DNA from: an uncultured Porphyromonadaceae bacterium
Lineage (GTDB): Bacteria > Bacteroidota > Bacteroidia > Bacteroidales > Muribaculaceae
NCBI GenBank assembly: GCA_947174735.1
Contig: CAMWKC010000017.1
Span: forward strand, 1 to 16,690
DNA: 16,690 bases
Reading direction: 5' to 3'
A program made the position numbers and the translations under genes. Below are positions 1-7,152 of the stretch, in pieces (position 1 is the stretch's first letter; each line of letters begins with the position of its first letter). Below the pieces are notes generated by a model. The model made no database searches and had not been told where the DNA came from. It saw nothing but the letters and a program-made list of their open reading frames with translations.

Positions 1-62
1 GGGCTCGAACCCGCGACCCTCAGCTTGGGAAGCTGATGCTCTACCAACTGAGCTACTACCGC
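1..62 (-). tRNA. tRNA-Gly(CCC), 3' end cut off by window edge
   Basis: Read on the minus strand from 62 downward, the sequence folds as a tRNA. The acceptor 5' strand is GCGGTAG, the D stem is GCTC/GAGC, and the anticodon stem TCAGC/GCTGA encloses the loop TTCCCAA, giving anticodon CCC (glycine, GGG codons). The T arm starts GCGGG TTCGAGC CCC. The last part of the T stem, the 3' acceptor strand and the discriminator base lie beyond position 1, so acceptor pairing cannot be confirmed. A separate promoter lies upstream at 112-143. Confidence 0.93.
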
Positions 63-111
63 ATTGTCATAGCTGATGCACTACAGGAGCACAAGTCAGC
101 TGTTGGTATTG

Positions 112-143
112 CAAAGATAAGTGTTTTTTTATGATTAGCCAAA
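112..143 (-). promoter_or_regulatory. Bacteroidota-type promoter of tRNA-Gly
   Basis: On the minus strand a TTTG (-33 element, 143-140) is followed after 20 nt by TATCTTTG (-7 element, 119-112), matching the Bacteroides consensus TTTG/N19-21/TAnnTTTG. Transcription would start near 106, leaving a leader of roughly 44 nt before the mature tRNA end at 62. The remaining stretch to 191 is T-rich on the plus strand, and I see no gene or clear hairpin in it. Confidence 0.7.
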
Positions 144-191
144 ATGACGAAGAGTTTTTTTGCTTTTTTTATTTTTATTCTCTGTTTTATT

Positions 192-1283
192 TTAGCTAAG
201 AACTATTGCTGAATACGGAATCTGCCGCGGACGATGTGCTCTACGCAAAGGGGCGGAAACATAACGAGCTACTAAATAGCCCAATGATACCGTGACAACT
301 AACACACACAGAAAAGCCGGTAGTTCTCCTATACGGTCAGTAAGTCCATAATGACGACATACCTGTACTAAAGGAAAGTGGAACAGATAAATCTCGTATG
401 AGCAATTCTCAAACATTTCGGCCCAGGCACCCCATCGACCGATGAAAGCCAACGATACAACACTACCTGCAAGAGTAAGAGGGAAAAGTACGAACTGAAA
501 CAGATCAGCCTCAGGCCACCATGTACTACCTATAATGAGCACCGGGACACACACAGCAGCTAACCACCAGCGATGAGCCTTGACACGCTCCAGATAAACA
601 TAGAGAAGTACCCCGGAGTAAAAGAAAGCTAACTGGCCTCCGAACTGTTTGCCAAGTATAGCATACATCTCCTTGCCGCTATGTTCATAAAGAGTGAGAA
701 ATACATATTTATATATGATGGAGAAAAGAAATATCATAGCAAATACCTGCCAGAAACGCCATTTGCTGCGACGGGTCCACCACACTACCGGTATAACGAT
801 AAAATAAAGTACCCACTCTACTTTCATAGTCCATAACGAAGCATTAACAGCATCAACCGGATGGTCGGAAAAGACCCCTGGAAGAGTAGGTTCTATAAAA
901 TTGAGAAAAAGGACATTAGAAACAACATAACGAAGCCAGTGAAACGATGTGAAATAGTCACGCCAGTCGTAATCGCTTACTGCTACAAGCAATACAGCAC
1001 CTCCTATTACCGCTATCAGATATGAAGGAAGTATACGCCAGGCACGGTTAGCCAGATAGGCTCGCCAGTCAGCTGACCGGTAGTAACTGCCATAAATAAG
1101 GAAACCGCTCATAACAAAAAAAGCACATACACGGTAATAGCCGGTAATGGGAAACCATAACGAGCTGCCTGTAGCTATATTAAAATGAGATATGAATATA
1201 GCTATAGCCAGAATATAACGGATAGCGCCGAAGTTATTCCGGAATTTACGTGTAGGAGATATAGATGCTGAGGGAGTTTGCAT
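192..1283 (-). CDS. Acyltransferase-3 (OafA/YrhL-like) membrane protein
   Basis: This 363-residue integral membrane protein belongs to the acyltransferase-3 family. These proteins move acetyl or other acyl groups onto surface polysaccharides, LPS or small molecules at the inner membrane. Visible hallmarks are the first-helix motif with Arg22 and the presumed catalytic His33 (ISHF), FFVMSGFL at about 55-62, and the RxxRIxPSY loop at about 80-88. Roughly ten hydrophobic segments fill the rest, and the length is normal for a stand-alone domain without an SGNH extension. The start ATG (1281-1283) follows an A/G-rich AAAAGGAT. A weak -7-like TACGTTG lies just upstream, but I cannot assign a promoter with confidence. 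The gene is divergent from the B12 operon and followed by the tRNA, so no polysaccharide cluster is visible to indicate the substrate. Confidence 0.88.
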   Translation of the reverse strand: MQTPSASISPTRKFRNNFGAIRYILAIAIFISHFNIATGSSLWFPITGYYRVCAFFVMSGFLIYGSYYRSADWRAYLANRAWRILPSYLIAVIGGAVLLVAVSDYDWRDYFTSFHWLRYVVSNVLFLNFIEPTLPGVFSDHPVDAVNASLWTMKVEWVLYFIVIPVVWWTRRSKWRFWQVFAMIFLFSIIYKYVFLTLYEHSGKEMYAILGKQFGGQLAFFYSGVLLYVYLERVKAHRWWLAAVCVPVLIIGSTWWPEADLFQFVLFPLTLAGSVVSLAFIGRWGAWAEMFENCSYEIYLFHFPLVQVCRHYGLTDRIGELPAFLCVLVVTVSLGYLVARYVSAPLRRAHRPRQIPYSAIVLS

Positions 1284-1332
1284 ATCCTTTTAACAACGTA
1301 GAGGAAGGGGGTATTATTGCAGAAACAGGATA

Positions 1333-1363
1333 TTGCATGAGAGAAGAAGATTTTATAACTTTG
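1333..1363 (+). promoter_or_regulatory. Promoter of the B12 uptake operon
   Basis: TTG at 1333-1335, a 20-nt spacer and TAACTTTG at 1356-1363 give a textbook Bacteroides promoter. The predicted transcription start, around 1368-1370, falls immediately before the 5' strand of the riboswitch P1/P2 helix (1371-1376), which supports both calls. Confidence 0.75.
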
Positions 1364-1365
1364 CG

Positions 1366-1575
1366 GTGCCGCACGCACAGGGAACGGGGTGTAAATCCCC
1401 GACAGATTCCGCTGCTGTAAGCCGCCGACTGATGGCCGACAAAAGTATATACATACAGCCACTGGAAGAATTAGTTTCCCGAGAGGGAGATGGTATTCCG
1501 GGAAGGTATGTCGATAGCCGTAGGTGACGAGTCAGAAGACCTCGCGTGCAAGCCGGACACTCCTCCGATTGGAGC
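1366..1575 (+). ncRNA. Cobalamin (vitamin B12) riboswitch aptamer
   Basis: The conserved B12-box elements appear in order. They are GGGAAC with the P5 hairpin GGGG-TGTAAAT-CCCC (1379-1400), the CCGCTGCTGTAA core (about 1409-1420), GCCACTGG (1458-1465), CCGGGAAGG (1498-1506) and GTCAGAAGACC (1531-1541). GCACGC (1371-1376) can close the domain by pairing with GCGTGC (1544-1549), and ACATAC (1451-1456) can pair with GTATGT (1506-1511). A hairpin CTCC-GATT-GGAG (1563-1574) has a loop complementary to AATC in L5 (1394-1397), as expected for the L5-L13 kissing interaction of this class. The peripheral hairpins suggest a Cbl-I-like aptamer. Family knowledge predicts that bound cobalamin represses the downstream operon. 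Confidence 0.93.
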
Positions 1576-1623
1576 GACAACCGTCGGCCGAAAGCTTTCG
1601 GACCTAAGAGCTATCGACTTTTT
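1576..1623 (+). promoter_or_regulatory. Riboswitch expression platform before the receptor start codon
   Basis: This segment links the aptamer to the ATG at 1624. It contains a perfect 14-nt palindrome (1588-1601) able to form a small hairpin, and then GCTATCGAC (1610-1618) followed directly by TTTTT and the start codon. GCTATCGAC is the exact 9-nt complement of 1510-1518 inside the aptamer. GTCGGCC (1583-1589) is also complementary to 1434-1440. The layout suggests that folding controls access to the translation start or causes termination in the U run. Which of these occurs is inference. Confidence 0.5.
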
Positions 1624-3702
1624 ATGTTCAGACACTCATTCTTTTTCAAGGCTGTTGCCTTGTGCATATATATTGCGGCTATACAATGTAACATGGAGGC
1701 CGTCCCTTACAGTCATACCGATGCCTCTGTACCTACACCTGAAGAAGACAGCATTTACAACCTGCTGCCGGACCTTGAAGTAATTGCACCTATGCACACT
1801 AATAGCAGTGTTATAGTGCCGCAGACACTCGGAGGACATGAGCTGGAGCAGCTTAACTCTCACAATGTAGCCGATGCCATACGCTATTTCTCCGGTGTAC
1901 AGATAAAAGATTACGGAGGTGTCGGCGGCGTGAAGACAGTAGATATCCGTTCAATGGGCACCAATCACTTAGGAGTATTTTATGATGGTATACAGCTCGG
2001 TAATGCTCAGAACGGACAGATAGACTTAGGTAAATTTTCTCTCGATAATATTGAGGAAATATCACTGCATAACGGCCAGAAAAGTGACATATTTCAGAGC
2101 GCAAAAGATTTTGGAGCGGCCGGTACAGTATATTTACGTACACGCCGACCCAAGTTTGCTCCCGGCCGACGTCTGAACCTTAACGTAACAATGCGTACCG
2201 GTAGTTTTGGTCTGGCGAACCCATCCCTAAGAGCTGAATATAAGTTTTCCGAATACCTTAGCGCTACTGTAAGCACGGAATATACATACGCTACCGGCCG
2301 TTATCGCTTCAGATACCGAAAAATATTCAGTGACGGTACTCTTGCCTGGGATACTACGGCTACCCGTCAGAACGGCGATATACACTCTCTACGTGCTGAA
2401 GTCGGAATGTTCGGCCGTGTCAATGAAGGCCACTGGCACGCCAAAGCTTATTACTATCAGTCGGAACGTGGTATACCCGGAGCTATAGTCAACAATGTAT
2501 GGAAGAATTCACAACGCCAGTGGGACCGTAATTTCTTCGTACAGGGTACATGGCAGAAAACTCTGACTTCACGTTATGACCTGATGGTCAACGCCAAATA
2601 TTCGCGTGATTACATGCGTTACCTCAACCCCGACACCACCCTGATGTATTTGGACAACAGATTTTATCAGAACGAATATTATCTTTCACTGGCTAATAAA
2701 ATAGAGATAACACATCAGCTTGATATAGATATATCAGCCGACTGGCAACATAATACTCTTGATGCCACACTTGCCAATTTTACCCATCCCGCTCGTCATA
2801 CCCTTTTAGGTGCTGTAGCTGCTGCCTGGCACGGTGGTCCACTACGTGCACAGGCGAGTGTAATGGGAACTTTTGTCACCGACAGAACACGCTTAGGTAC
2901 AGCAAGAGCCACACGCAACTCACATGCTGTATCACCAGCAGTATTTACAAGCTGGCGTCCTTGGGAAGAACATGATTTTCATCTTAATGCCTTCTATAAA
3001 CGGGTGATGAGAATGCCTACTTTTAACGATCTTTACTATACAGATATTGGAAACGTTAATCTGCAGCCGGAATACGCCACTCAATATAATATAGGAGCAC
3101 GATGGCGAAAATACTTCACGACTACTGTATGGGAATCAGCAGGTGTAACAGCAGACCTTTATCATAACCGGATAACCGACAAAATTATAGCCGTTCCTAA
3201 GGGCAACGGTCAGTATCGCTGGATGATGCTTAATATCGGCCGTGTGCGTATATACGGTCTCGATTTGAATGCCGATACCCGTATGGCCATTACATCTGAT
3301 ATGAATCTTGAAGGACGTCTCACCTATACATGGCAGCGAGCACTTGATTATAGTGATCCGGAAGACAATCTTGATGAGGCAGGTACCTATCGCGGACAGA
3401 TAGCCTACATCCCTATACACAGCGGCTCAGCTACAGGAGCCTTCTATTGGCGTCGCCTACAGATAAACTATAGTTTTATATATGTCGGCGAACGTTGGCA
3501 CAATTCAAGCAACATAGCTGCCAATCACGAAGAGCCTTGGTACACACATGACTGTTCCGTAGCATGGCGCCAACCCATAGGCAAAACCACCCTGCGTGCA
3601 AGCCTCGAAATAAATAATCTTTTCAATCAGCAATACGAAGTCATCGCCAACTATCCTATGCCGGGACGTAACTTCAAATTAATACTGCAATATGATTTCT
3701 GA
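1624..3702 (+). CDS. btuB: BtuB-like TonB-dependent outer-membrane receptor for cobalamin
   Basis: This 692-residue outer-membrane TonB-dependent receptor is predicted to import vitamin B12 with energy from TonB-ExbBD. I chose the ATG at 1624 because it gives a good signal peptide (MFRHSFFFKAVALCIYIAA). Earlier in-frame starts lie inside the riboswitch. A plug domain follows, with NVADAIRYFSGVQIKDYGG near residues 80-100, the plug segments VDIRSMG and VFYDGIQLGNAQNG, and the end GAAGTVYLRTRRP. The rest is a beta barrel with alternating aromatic strands, closing in the outer-membrane signature LILQYDF with a terminal Phe. No carboxypeptidase-like N-terminal extension of the SusC type is present. 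The riboswitch immediately upstream and the BtuG-like partner downstream support cobalamin or a cobamide as the ligand rather than iron or a glycan. Confidence 0.9.
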   Translation: MFRHSFFFKAVALCIYIAAIQCNMEAVPYSHTDASVPTPEEDSIYNLLPDLEVIAPMHTNSSVIVPQTLGGHELEQLNSHNVADAIRYFSGVQIKDYGGVGGVKTVDIRSMGTNHLGVFYDGIQLGNAQNGQIDLGKFSLDNIEEISLHNGQKSDIFQSAKDFGAAGTVYLRTRRPKFAPGRRLNLNVTMRTGSFGLANPSLRAEYKFSEYLSATVSTEYTYATGRYRFRYRKIFSDGTLAWDTTATRQNGDIHSLRAEVGMFGRVNEGHWHAKAYYYQSERGIPGAIVNNVWKNSQRQWDRNFFVQGTWQKTLTSRYDLMVNAKYSRDYMRYLNPDTTLMYLDNRFYQNEYYLSLANKIEITHQLDIDISADWQHNTLDATLANFTHPARHTLLGAVAAAWHGGPLRAQASVMGTFVTDRTRLGTARATRNSHAVSPAVFTSWRPWEEHDFHLNAFYKRVMRMPTFNDLYYTDIGNVNLQPEYATQYNIGARWRKYFTTTVWESAGVTADLYHNRITDKIIAVPKGNGQYRWMMLNIGRVRIYGLDLNADTRMAITSDMNLEGRLTYTWQRALDYSDPEDNLDEAGTYRGQIAYIPIHSGSATGAFYWRRLQINYSFIYVGERWHNSSNIAANHEEPWYTHDCSVAWRQPIGKTTLRASLEINNLFNQQYEVIANYPMPGRNFKLILQYDF

Positions 3703-4909
3703 TTTCATCCGATATAAAACTCAGCGTACTCATTCATACTCCACTGTAATCGTTACACTGTTTACAGCTATACTGAGTATAACCGGCCTTCAAAGTTGCC
3801 GTGACGAGAGCGTAATCTTTATACCCGAACGTGTACCGGTCAGTACGCCTGAATTCTCAAATATATCAGGTTTCTATCTTCTTAATGAAGGTAACATGGG
3901 ATCGAATAAGGCTACTCTTGACTATTATGATTACACTACAGGAGATTACATACGCAACATATATGCCGAAGCTAATCCCGATGTTCCTATGGAATTAGGT
4001 GATGTGGGCAATGACCTTCTTATACATGGTTCACGTCTGTATGCAGTCATCAACTGTTCGAACAAAGTCGAAGTAATGGAAGCAGCTTCCGCACGCCGTA
4101 TCGGTCAGGTAGATATACCTAACTGCCGTTATATGAAAGCACACGGTGGTTTTCTCTATGTCACTTCTTATGCCGGTCCTGTAGAGATACGGCCTGATTA
4201 CCGGCAGCGAGGCTATGTCGCAAAGATAGATACTGCTACTTTGCAGGAAGTTGACCGTTGTCTTGTGGGTTATCAGCCTGATGGTATAGAGATTGTTGGC
4301 GAACAGATATATGTGGCCAACTCAGGAGGATATATGGTGCCTAATTATGAAAAGACAGTGTCTGTAATAGATATAGCGACATTCACTGAGACTGAACGAA
4401 TAGAGGTCGGGGTCAATCTGTCGCGCCTGTTGGCTGACCGCGAAGGGAAACTATGGATAGCTTCCCGCGGAGATTATATTAACGTTGAACCCCGTCTGTA
4501 CTGTTATGATACCCGTAAAGAACGGCTTGTAGCTGACCTGAATGTCGGAGTATCGAGCATGTGCCTGAAAGGCGATTCGATAATGGCTGTCAGTACCGGT
4601 TGGGACGAGCTAACCATGACACGTACTACAGGCTATGCTCTTATCGACACACACAGTATGACAAAAGTGGCTGACAGCTTTATCATAGACGGTAGTGAAA
4701 GCGAGATAAAGGTGCCTTTCGGAATAGCTGTTAATTCAGCTAACGGAGACTTTTTTGTCACTGACGCCCGTAATTATGTCACACCGGGGCGCCTGCACTG
4801 CTATTCGGCTGAGGGAGTGTTACGTTGGAGTGTACGTACCGGAGATATACCGGCAGTAATCGCCTTCACAGGCTCTCGGCGAGATATGGAGCGGAGCTCC
4901 GGACGGTAA
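3692..4909 (+). CDS. btuG: BtuG-like surface lipoprotein, YncE/NHL-type beta-propeller
   Basis: This 405-residue protein overlaps the receptor's 3' end by 11 bp, implying translational coupling. A basic N terminus, a hydrophobic stretch and the lipobox LQSC (Cys36) mark a lipoprotein. The acidic residues right after the Cys (RDE) resemble the Bacteroidota surface-export signal. The rest is repeated beta-propeller blades, such as LLNEGNMGSNKATLDYYD, YVAKIDTATLQEV, QIYVANSGGYM, VSVIDIATF and NSANGDFFVTDARNY, as in the YncE/DUF5074 group. In Bacteroides the propeller lipoprotein BtuG is encoded next to btuB, sits over the receptor and hands cobalamin to it with extremely high affinity. Fold, lipidation and position under a B12 riboswitch all fit that role. 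The exact orthology and the B12-contact residues were not checked. Confidence 0.8.
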   Translation: MISDFIRYKTQRTHSYSTVIVTLFTAILSITGLQSCRDESVIFIPERVPVSTPEFSNISGFYLLNEGNMGSNKATLDYYDYTTGDYIRNIYAEANPDVPMELGDVGNDLLIHGSRLYAVINCSNKVEVMEAASARRIGQVDIPNCRYMKAHGGFLYVTSYAGPVEIRPDYRQRGYVAKIDTATLQEVDRCLVGYQPDGIEIVGEQIYVANSGGYMVPNYEKTVSVIDIATFTETERIEVGVNLSRLLADREGKLWIASRGDYINVEPRLYCYDTRKERLVADLNVGVSSMCLKGDSIMAVSTGWDELTMTRTTGYALIDTHSMTKVADSFIIDGSESEIKVPFGIAVNSANGDFFVTDARNYVTPGRLHCYSAEGVLRWSVRTGDIPAVIAFTGSRRDMERSSGR

Positions 4910-4974
4910 CCAACTTCGCATGGGTAAAATGCTTTCACAAGGATAGATAGTATTATCAAAATAATAAAAATAAT

Positions 4975-6180
4975 ATGCGTAATTTTGTACTGACTGTACT
5001 ATTGGGTGTAGGGTGTGCGGCTGTAGGGCAGAATCCCTACATATCTAAGGTATATGAGTTCTGTCCGGCACCCGGACAGTTTGTGAATGAAGTGCCGGAA
5101 GCCGAAGACGGCGTCACTTACGAGGAGATGCTTGAAGTAGCGGCTGAGGCCCTATGTGGGTCAGCTAATGCCGGAATGGTATCGTTAGGCTCATTCGGAG
5201 GCTATGTAGTGTTTGGATTTGATCATCCGGTTGTAAACAGACATGGTTTCTATGACTTCAAAATAAACGGCAACGCTGTCATTTCCGACACTCAGGCAGG
5301 CGGAGGTTCATGCGAACCGGGTATAGTGATGGTATCAGTTGATACTAACGGTAATGGGCTACCCGACGATGAATGGTATGAGTTAGCCGGATCAGAATAT
5401 GAAGCTGAAGGAACCAAACATAATTATACAGTGACCTATCATCATCCTGATGCTGACAAAACACCTGTTAAAGACCCTGATAGAAAATATATTACAGATG
5501 CGGAATATATACTCTGGACTGATAGCGAAGGTGCATCCGGTTATGTGACATCTAACAGCTCACATACACAAAGCTATTGGCCTATGTGGTTAGAAGACAC
5601 CGCTGCTATAACCTTTAAAGGTACATGTCTGGCACCTAACGGTGAATCACTGAATGAATCCGGTACAAACTACCTGCTACGTATGCTGCCATGGGGATAT
5701 GCAGATAATGAACCAAATGCTTCAGGCAAGGGGTTTAACTTAGACTGGGCGGTTAACAGCGACGGACAATCCGTGTTGCTGGAACAGGTTGACTTCATAC
5801 GTGTGCATACTGGTACGTTGCAGCAATGCGGCTGGCTCGGTGAGGCCTCAACCGAAGTAACAGGTGCTGTAGACTTGCATCCGGAGTACACCTATTCACC
5901 TGAATGGCCCGACAATCCTGAAGATCCATACGCAGTAAAGCCAGGAGCCGGTGTCGGAACCCTGCTAACTACCTCTCTTAAGATAAGCCGTAGTAACCTT
6001 AAAGGTAACTATAATCTTGAAAGCGACAAGCACTGTGCAGCTATCCTGTTCGACATAACCGGACGTCCTCTGCACCAGTTCATAATCGAGGAAGGAAATA
6101 ATAGCTTAGACCTTTCGCAACTGCCTGAAGGACTCTATATCTTAACTACTACGATAGGAAACTTGCGTATTTTAAGATAA
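4975..6180 (+). CDS. Secreted accessory protein of the B12 operon with T9SS-like C-terminal domain
   Basis: This 401-residue protein lies 65 bp after the BtuG-like gene with no terminator between, so it probably belongs to the same operon. A signal peptide ends near AAVG|QN (about residues 15-20), which suggests cleavage before Gln. The body (about 25-310) resembles an uncharacterised Bacteroidota cell-surface family, with YEFCPAPGQFVNE, LGSFGGYVVFGFDHP, an acidic loop DTNGNGLPDDEWYE (123-136) that looks like a calcium-binding loop, and GWLGEASTEV. The last 66 residues (about 336-401) have the pattern of a T9SS sorting domain: ILFDITGRPL, SLDLSQLPEGLYIL and a short basic end. It lacks a convincing lipobox, unlike its neighbour. 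A role in binding or releasing cobalamin at the surface is inferred from the operon only. I cannot tell whether it is related to BtuH. Confidence 0.75.
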   Translation: MRNFVLTVLLGVGCAAVGQNPYISKVYEFCPAPGQFVNEVPEAEDGVTYEEMLEVAAEALCGSANAGMVSLGSFGGYVVFGFDHPVVNRHGFYDFKINGNAVISDTQAGGGSCEPGIVMVSVDTNGNGLPDDEWYELAGSEYEAEGTKHNYTVTYHHPDADKTPVKDPDRKYITDAEYILWTDSEGASGYVTSNSSHTQSYWPMWLEDTAAITFKGTCLAPNGESLNESGTNYLLRMLPWGYADNEPNASGKGFNLDWAVNSDGQSVLLEQVDFIRVHTGTLQQCGWLGEASTEVTGAVDLHPEYTYSPEWPDNPEDPYAVKPGAGVGTLLTTSLKISRSNLKGNYNLESDKHCAAILFDITGRPLHQFIIEEGNNSLDLSQLPEGLYILTTTIGNLRILR

Positions 6181-6288
6181 GCACACAGTACGAAAGCTCT
6201 ATCAGTTCTACAACGGAGCCTGAAGAAAGTATAATATTTCAAGACCGAGAACTTAAGATACAGTCGGTATGAGGTAACTGAGGAAGAA

Positions 6289-6320
6289 TTGGCATGATTC
6301 AGTTATTTTTATTAACTTTG
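6289..6320 (+). promoter_or_regulatory. Promoter of the GYF_2 gene pair
   Basis: TTG at 6289-6291, 21 nt and TAACTTTG at 6313-6320 form a Bacteroides-type promoter. The expected transcription start is near 6326, which leaves a leader of about 17 nt before the ATG at 6343. The preceding stretch 6181-6288 is the B12-operon 3' region. Its only hairpin is a weak 7-bp stem (6275-6281 with 6299-6305) followed by five T, which overlaps this promoter and might act as a poor terminator. Confidence 0.72.
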
Positions 6321-6342
6321 TGCAAACAAAATTAATACGCAA

Positions 6343-7152
6343 ATGAACGACACCCAGTATTATGTGGTTATCGACGGACGGCAGCAAGGACCGCTTACTG
6401 CCGAAGCCCTAAGTGCGCTTGCCCTTACACCGGTTACTCTTGTGTGGCGGCCGGGACTTAGCGACTGGGTAAAGATAGCCGATCTGCCTGAACTTGCCTC
6501 AGTTATACCTCCTCTTACAGAACCGGTCAACATACCGGAACCACCCGTATCTACGATGCAGGGAACTGTCGTGCCTCCGCAAAATAATGGAAGAGAATAT
6601 TATATCATGATTAACGGCAGGCGTGAAGGTCCGATGTCTCTCTCTATGATGAGTCAGTATGGTGTACAACCAAATACTCCGGTGTGGTGTGAAGGCATGA
6701 TCGAATGGGCACCGGCTTCAACACGGCCTGAAGTAATGCAGGTACTTAATATCAATGCCTCACCTTACTCCAATCCTTATTATGATAGTTACGGCAATTC
6801 CCGCTTTCAAGGCACCCAATATAATCCTCCGACAATGAATCAGGCTGCTGATTGGAAGCAAAACAATATGCCCCAGACACAGGCCCCACATACCAACTGG
6901 CTGCCTTGGGCTATCGTGGGTACTATAGCCGGCACTCTGTTGTCTTGTATCGGGCTTATATGTGGTATCGTAGCTATAGTGCAGGCTAATAAGGCCAATA
7001 CTGCGTATGCACAGGGTAATTATCAAGTGGCCGAAGCTGCTAATTCGAGTGCTAAAATCATGACCATCATCACACTCTGTCTTGCAGGTCTCGGATTGAT
7101 TACCTTGGGTTCGTTTATGAGTACCAATATGTTTAGCATGTTCCCTTGGTGA
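6343..7152 (+). CDS. Tandem GYF_2 (DUF4339) protein with CD225-like membrane domain
   Basis: This 269-residue protein has two N-terminal GYF_2 modules (about 6-52 and 85-135). Each has the pattern YYxxxxGRxxGPL/M...VW..GxxxW, including YYVVIDGRQQGPL and YYIMINGRREGPM. A Pro/Asn/Gln-rich linker follows to about residue 184. The C-terminal part (185-258) has two hydrophobic helices separated by QANKANTAYAQGNYQVA, the pattern of CD225/dispanin proteins, which are small membrane proteins with a small-residue-rich first helix. GYF-type domains usually bind proline-rich peptides, so the protein may be a membrane-anchored adaptor. No enzyme motif is visible. The next gene overlaps its stop by one base (TGATG), so the two are co-translated. 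The cellular role is unknown. Confidence 0.82.
   Translation: MNDTQYYVVIDGRQQGPLTAEALSALALTPVTLVWRPGLSDWVKIADLPELASVIPPLTEPVNIPEPPVSTMQGTVVPPQNNGREYYIMINGRREGPMSLSMMSQYGVQPNTPVWCEGMIEWAPASTRPEVMQVLNINASPYSNPYYDSYGNSRFQGTQYNPPTMNQAADWKQNNMPQTQAPHTNWLPWAIVGTIAGTLLSCIGLICGIVAIVQANKANTAYAQGNYQVAEAANSSAKIMTIITLCLAGLGLITLGSFMSTNMFSMFPW

Noticed and set aside
1..1283. Integrative element at the tRNA-Gly gene
   Set aside because: No integrase, no direct repeat of the tRNA end and no other mobile gene is visible. The acyltransferase alone does not support an island.
1588..1601. 14-nt palindrome as a transcription factor operator
   Set aside because: It sits downstream of the promoter within the riboswitch leader, where an RNA hairpin role is more likely. 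I know no matching operator.
1546..1623. Upstream ATG for the receptor adding 26 residues
   Set aside because: It lies inside the riboswitch aptamer and expression platform, and the added residues show no signal peptide. The ATG at 1624 starts a proper one.
6275..6310. Intrinsic terminator of the B12 operon
   Set aside because: The 7-bp AT-rich stem with a 17-nt loop is weak and overlaps the next promoter, so I did not list it as a feature of its own.
7146..7151. TTG start two codons before the ATG of the second GYF_2 gene
   Set aside because: The ATG at 7152 overlaps the previous stop in a standard TGATG arrangement and begins directly at the domain.
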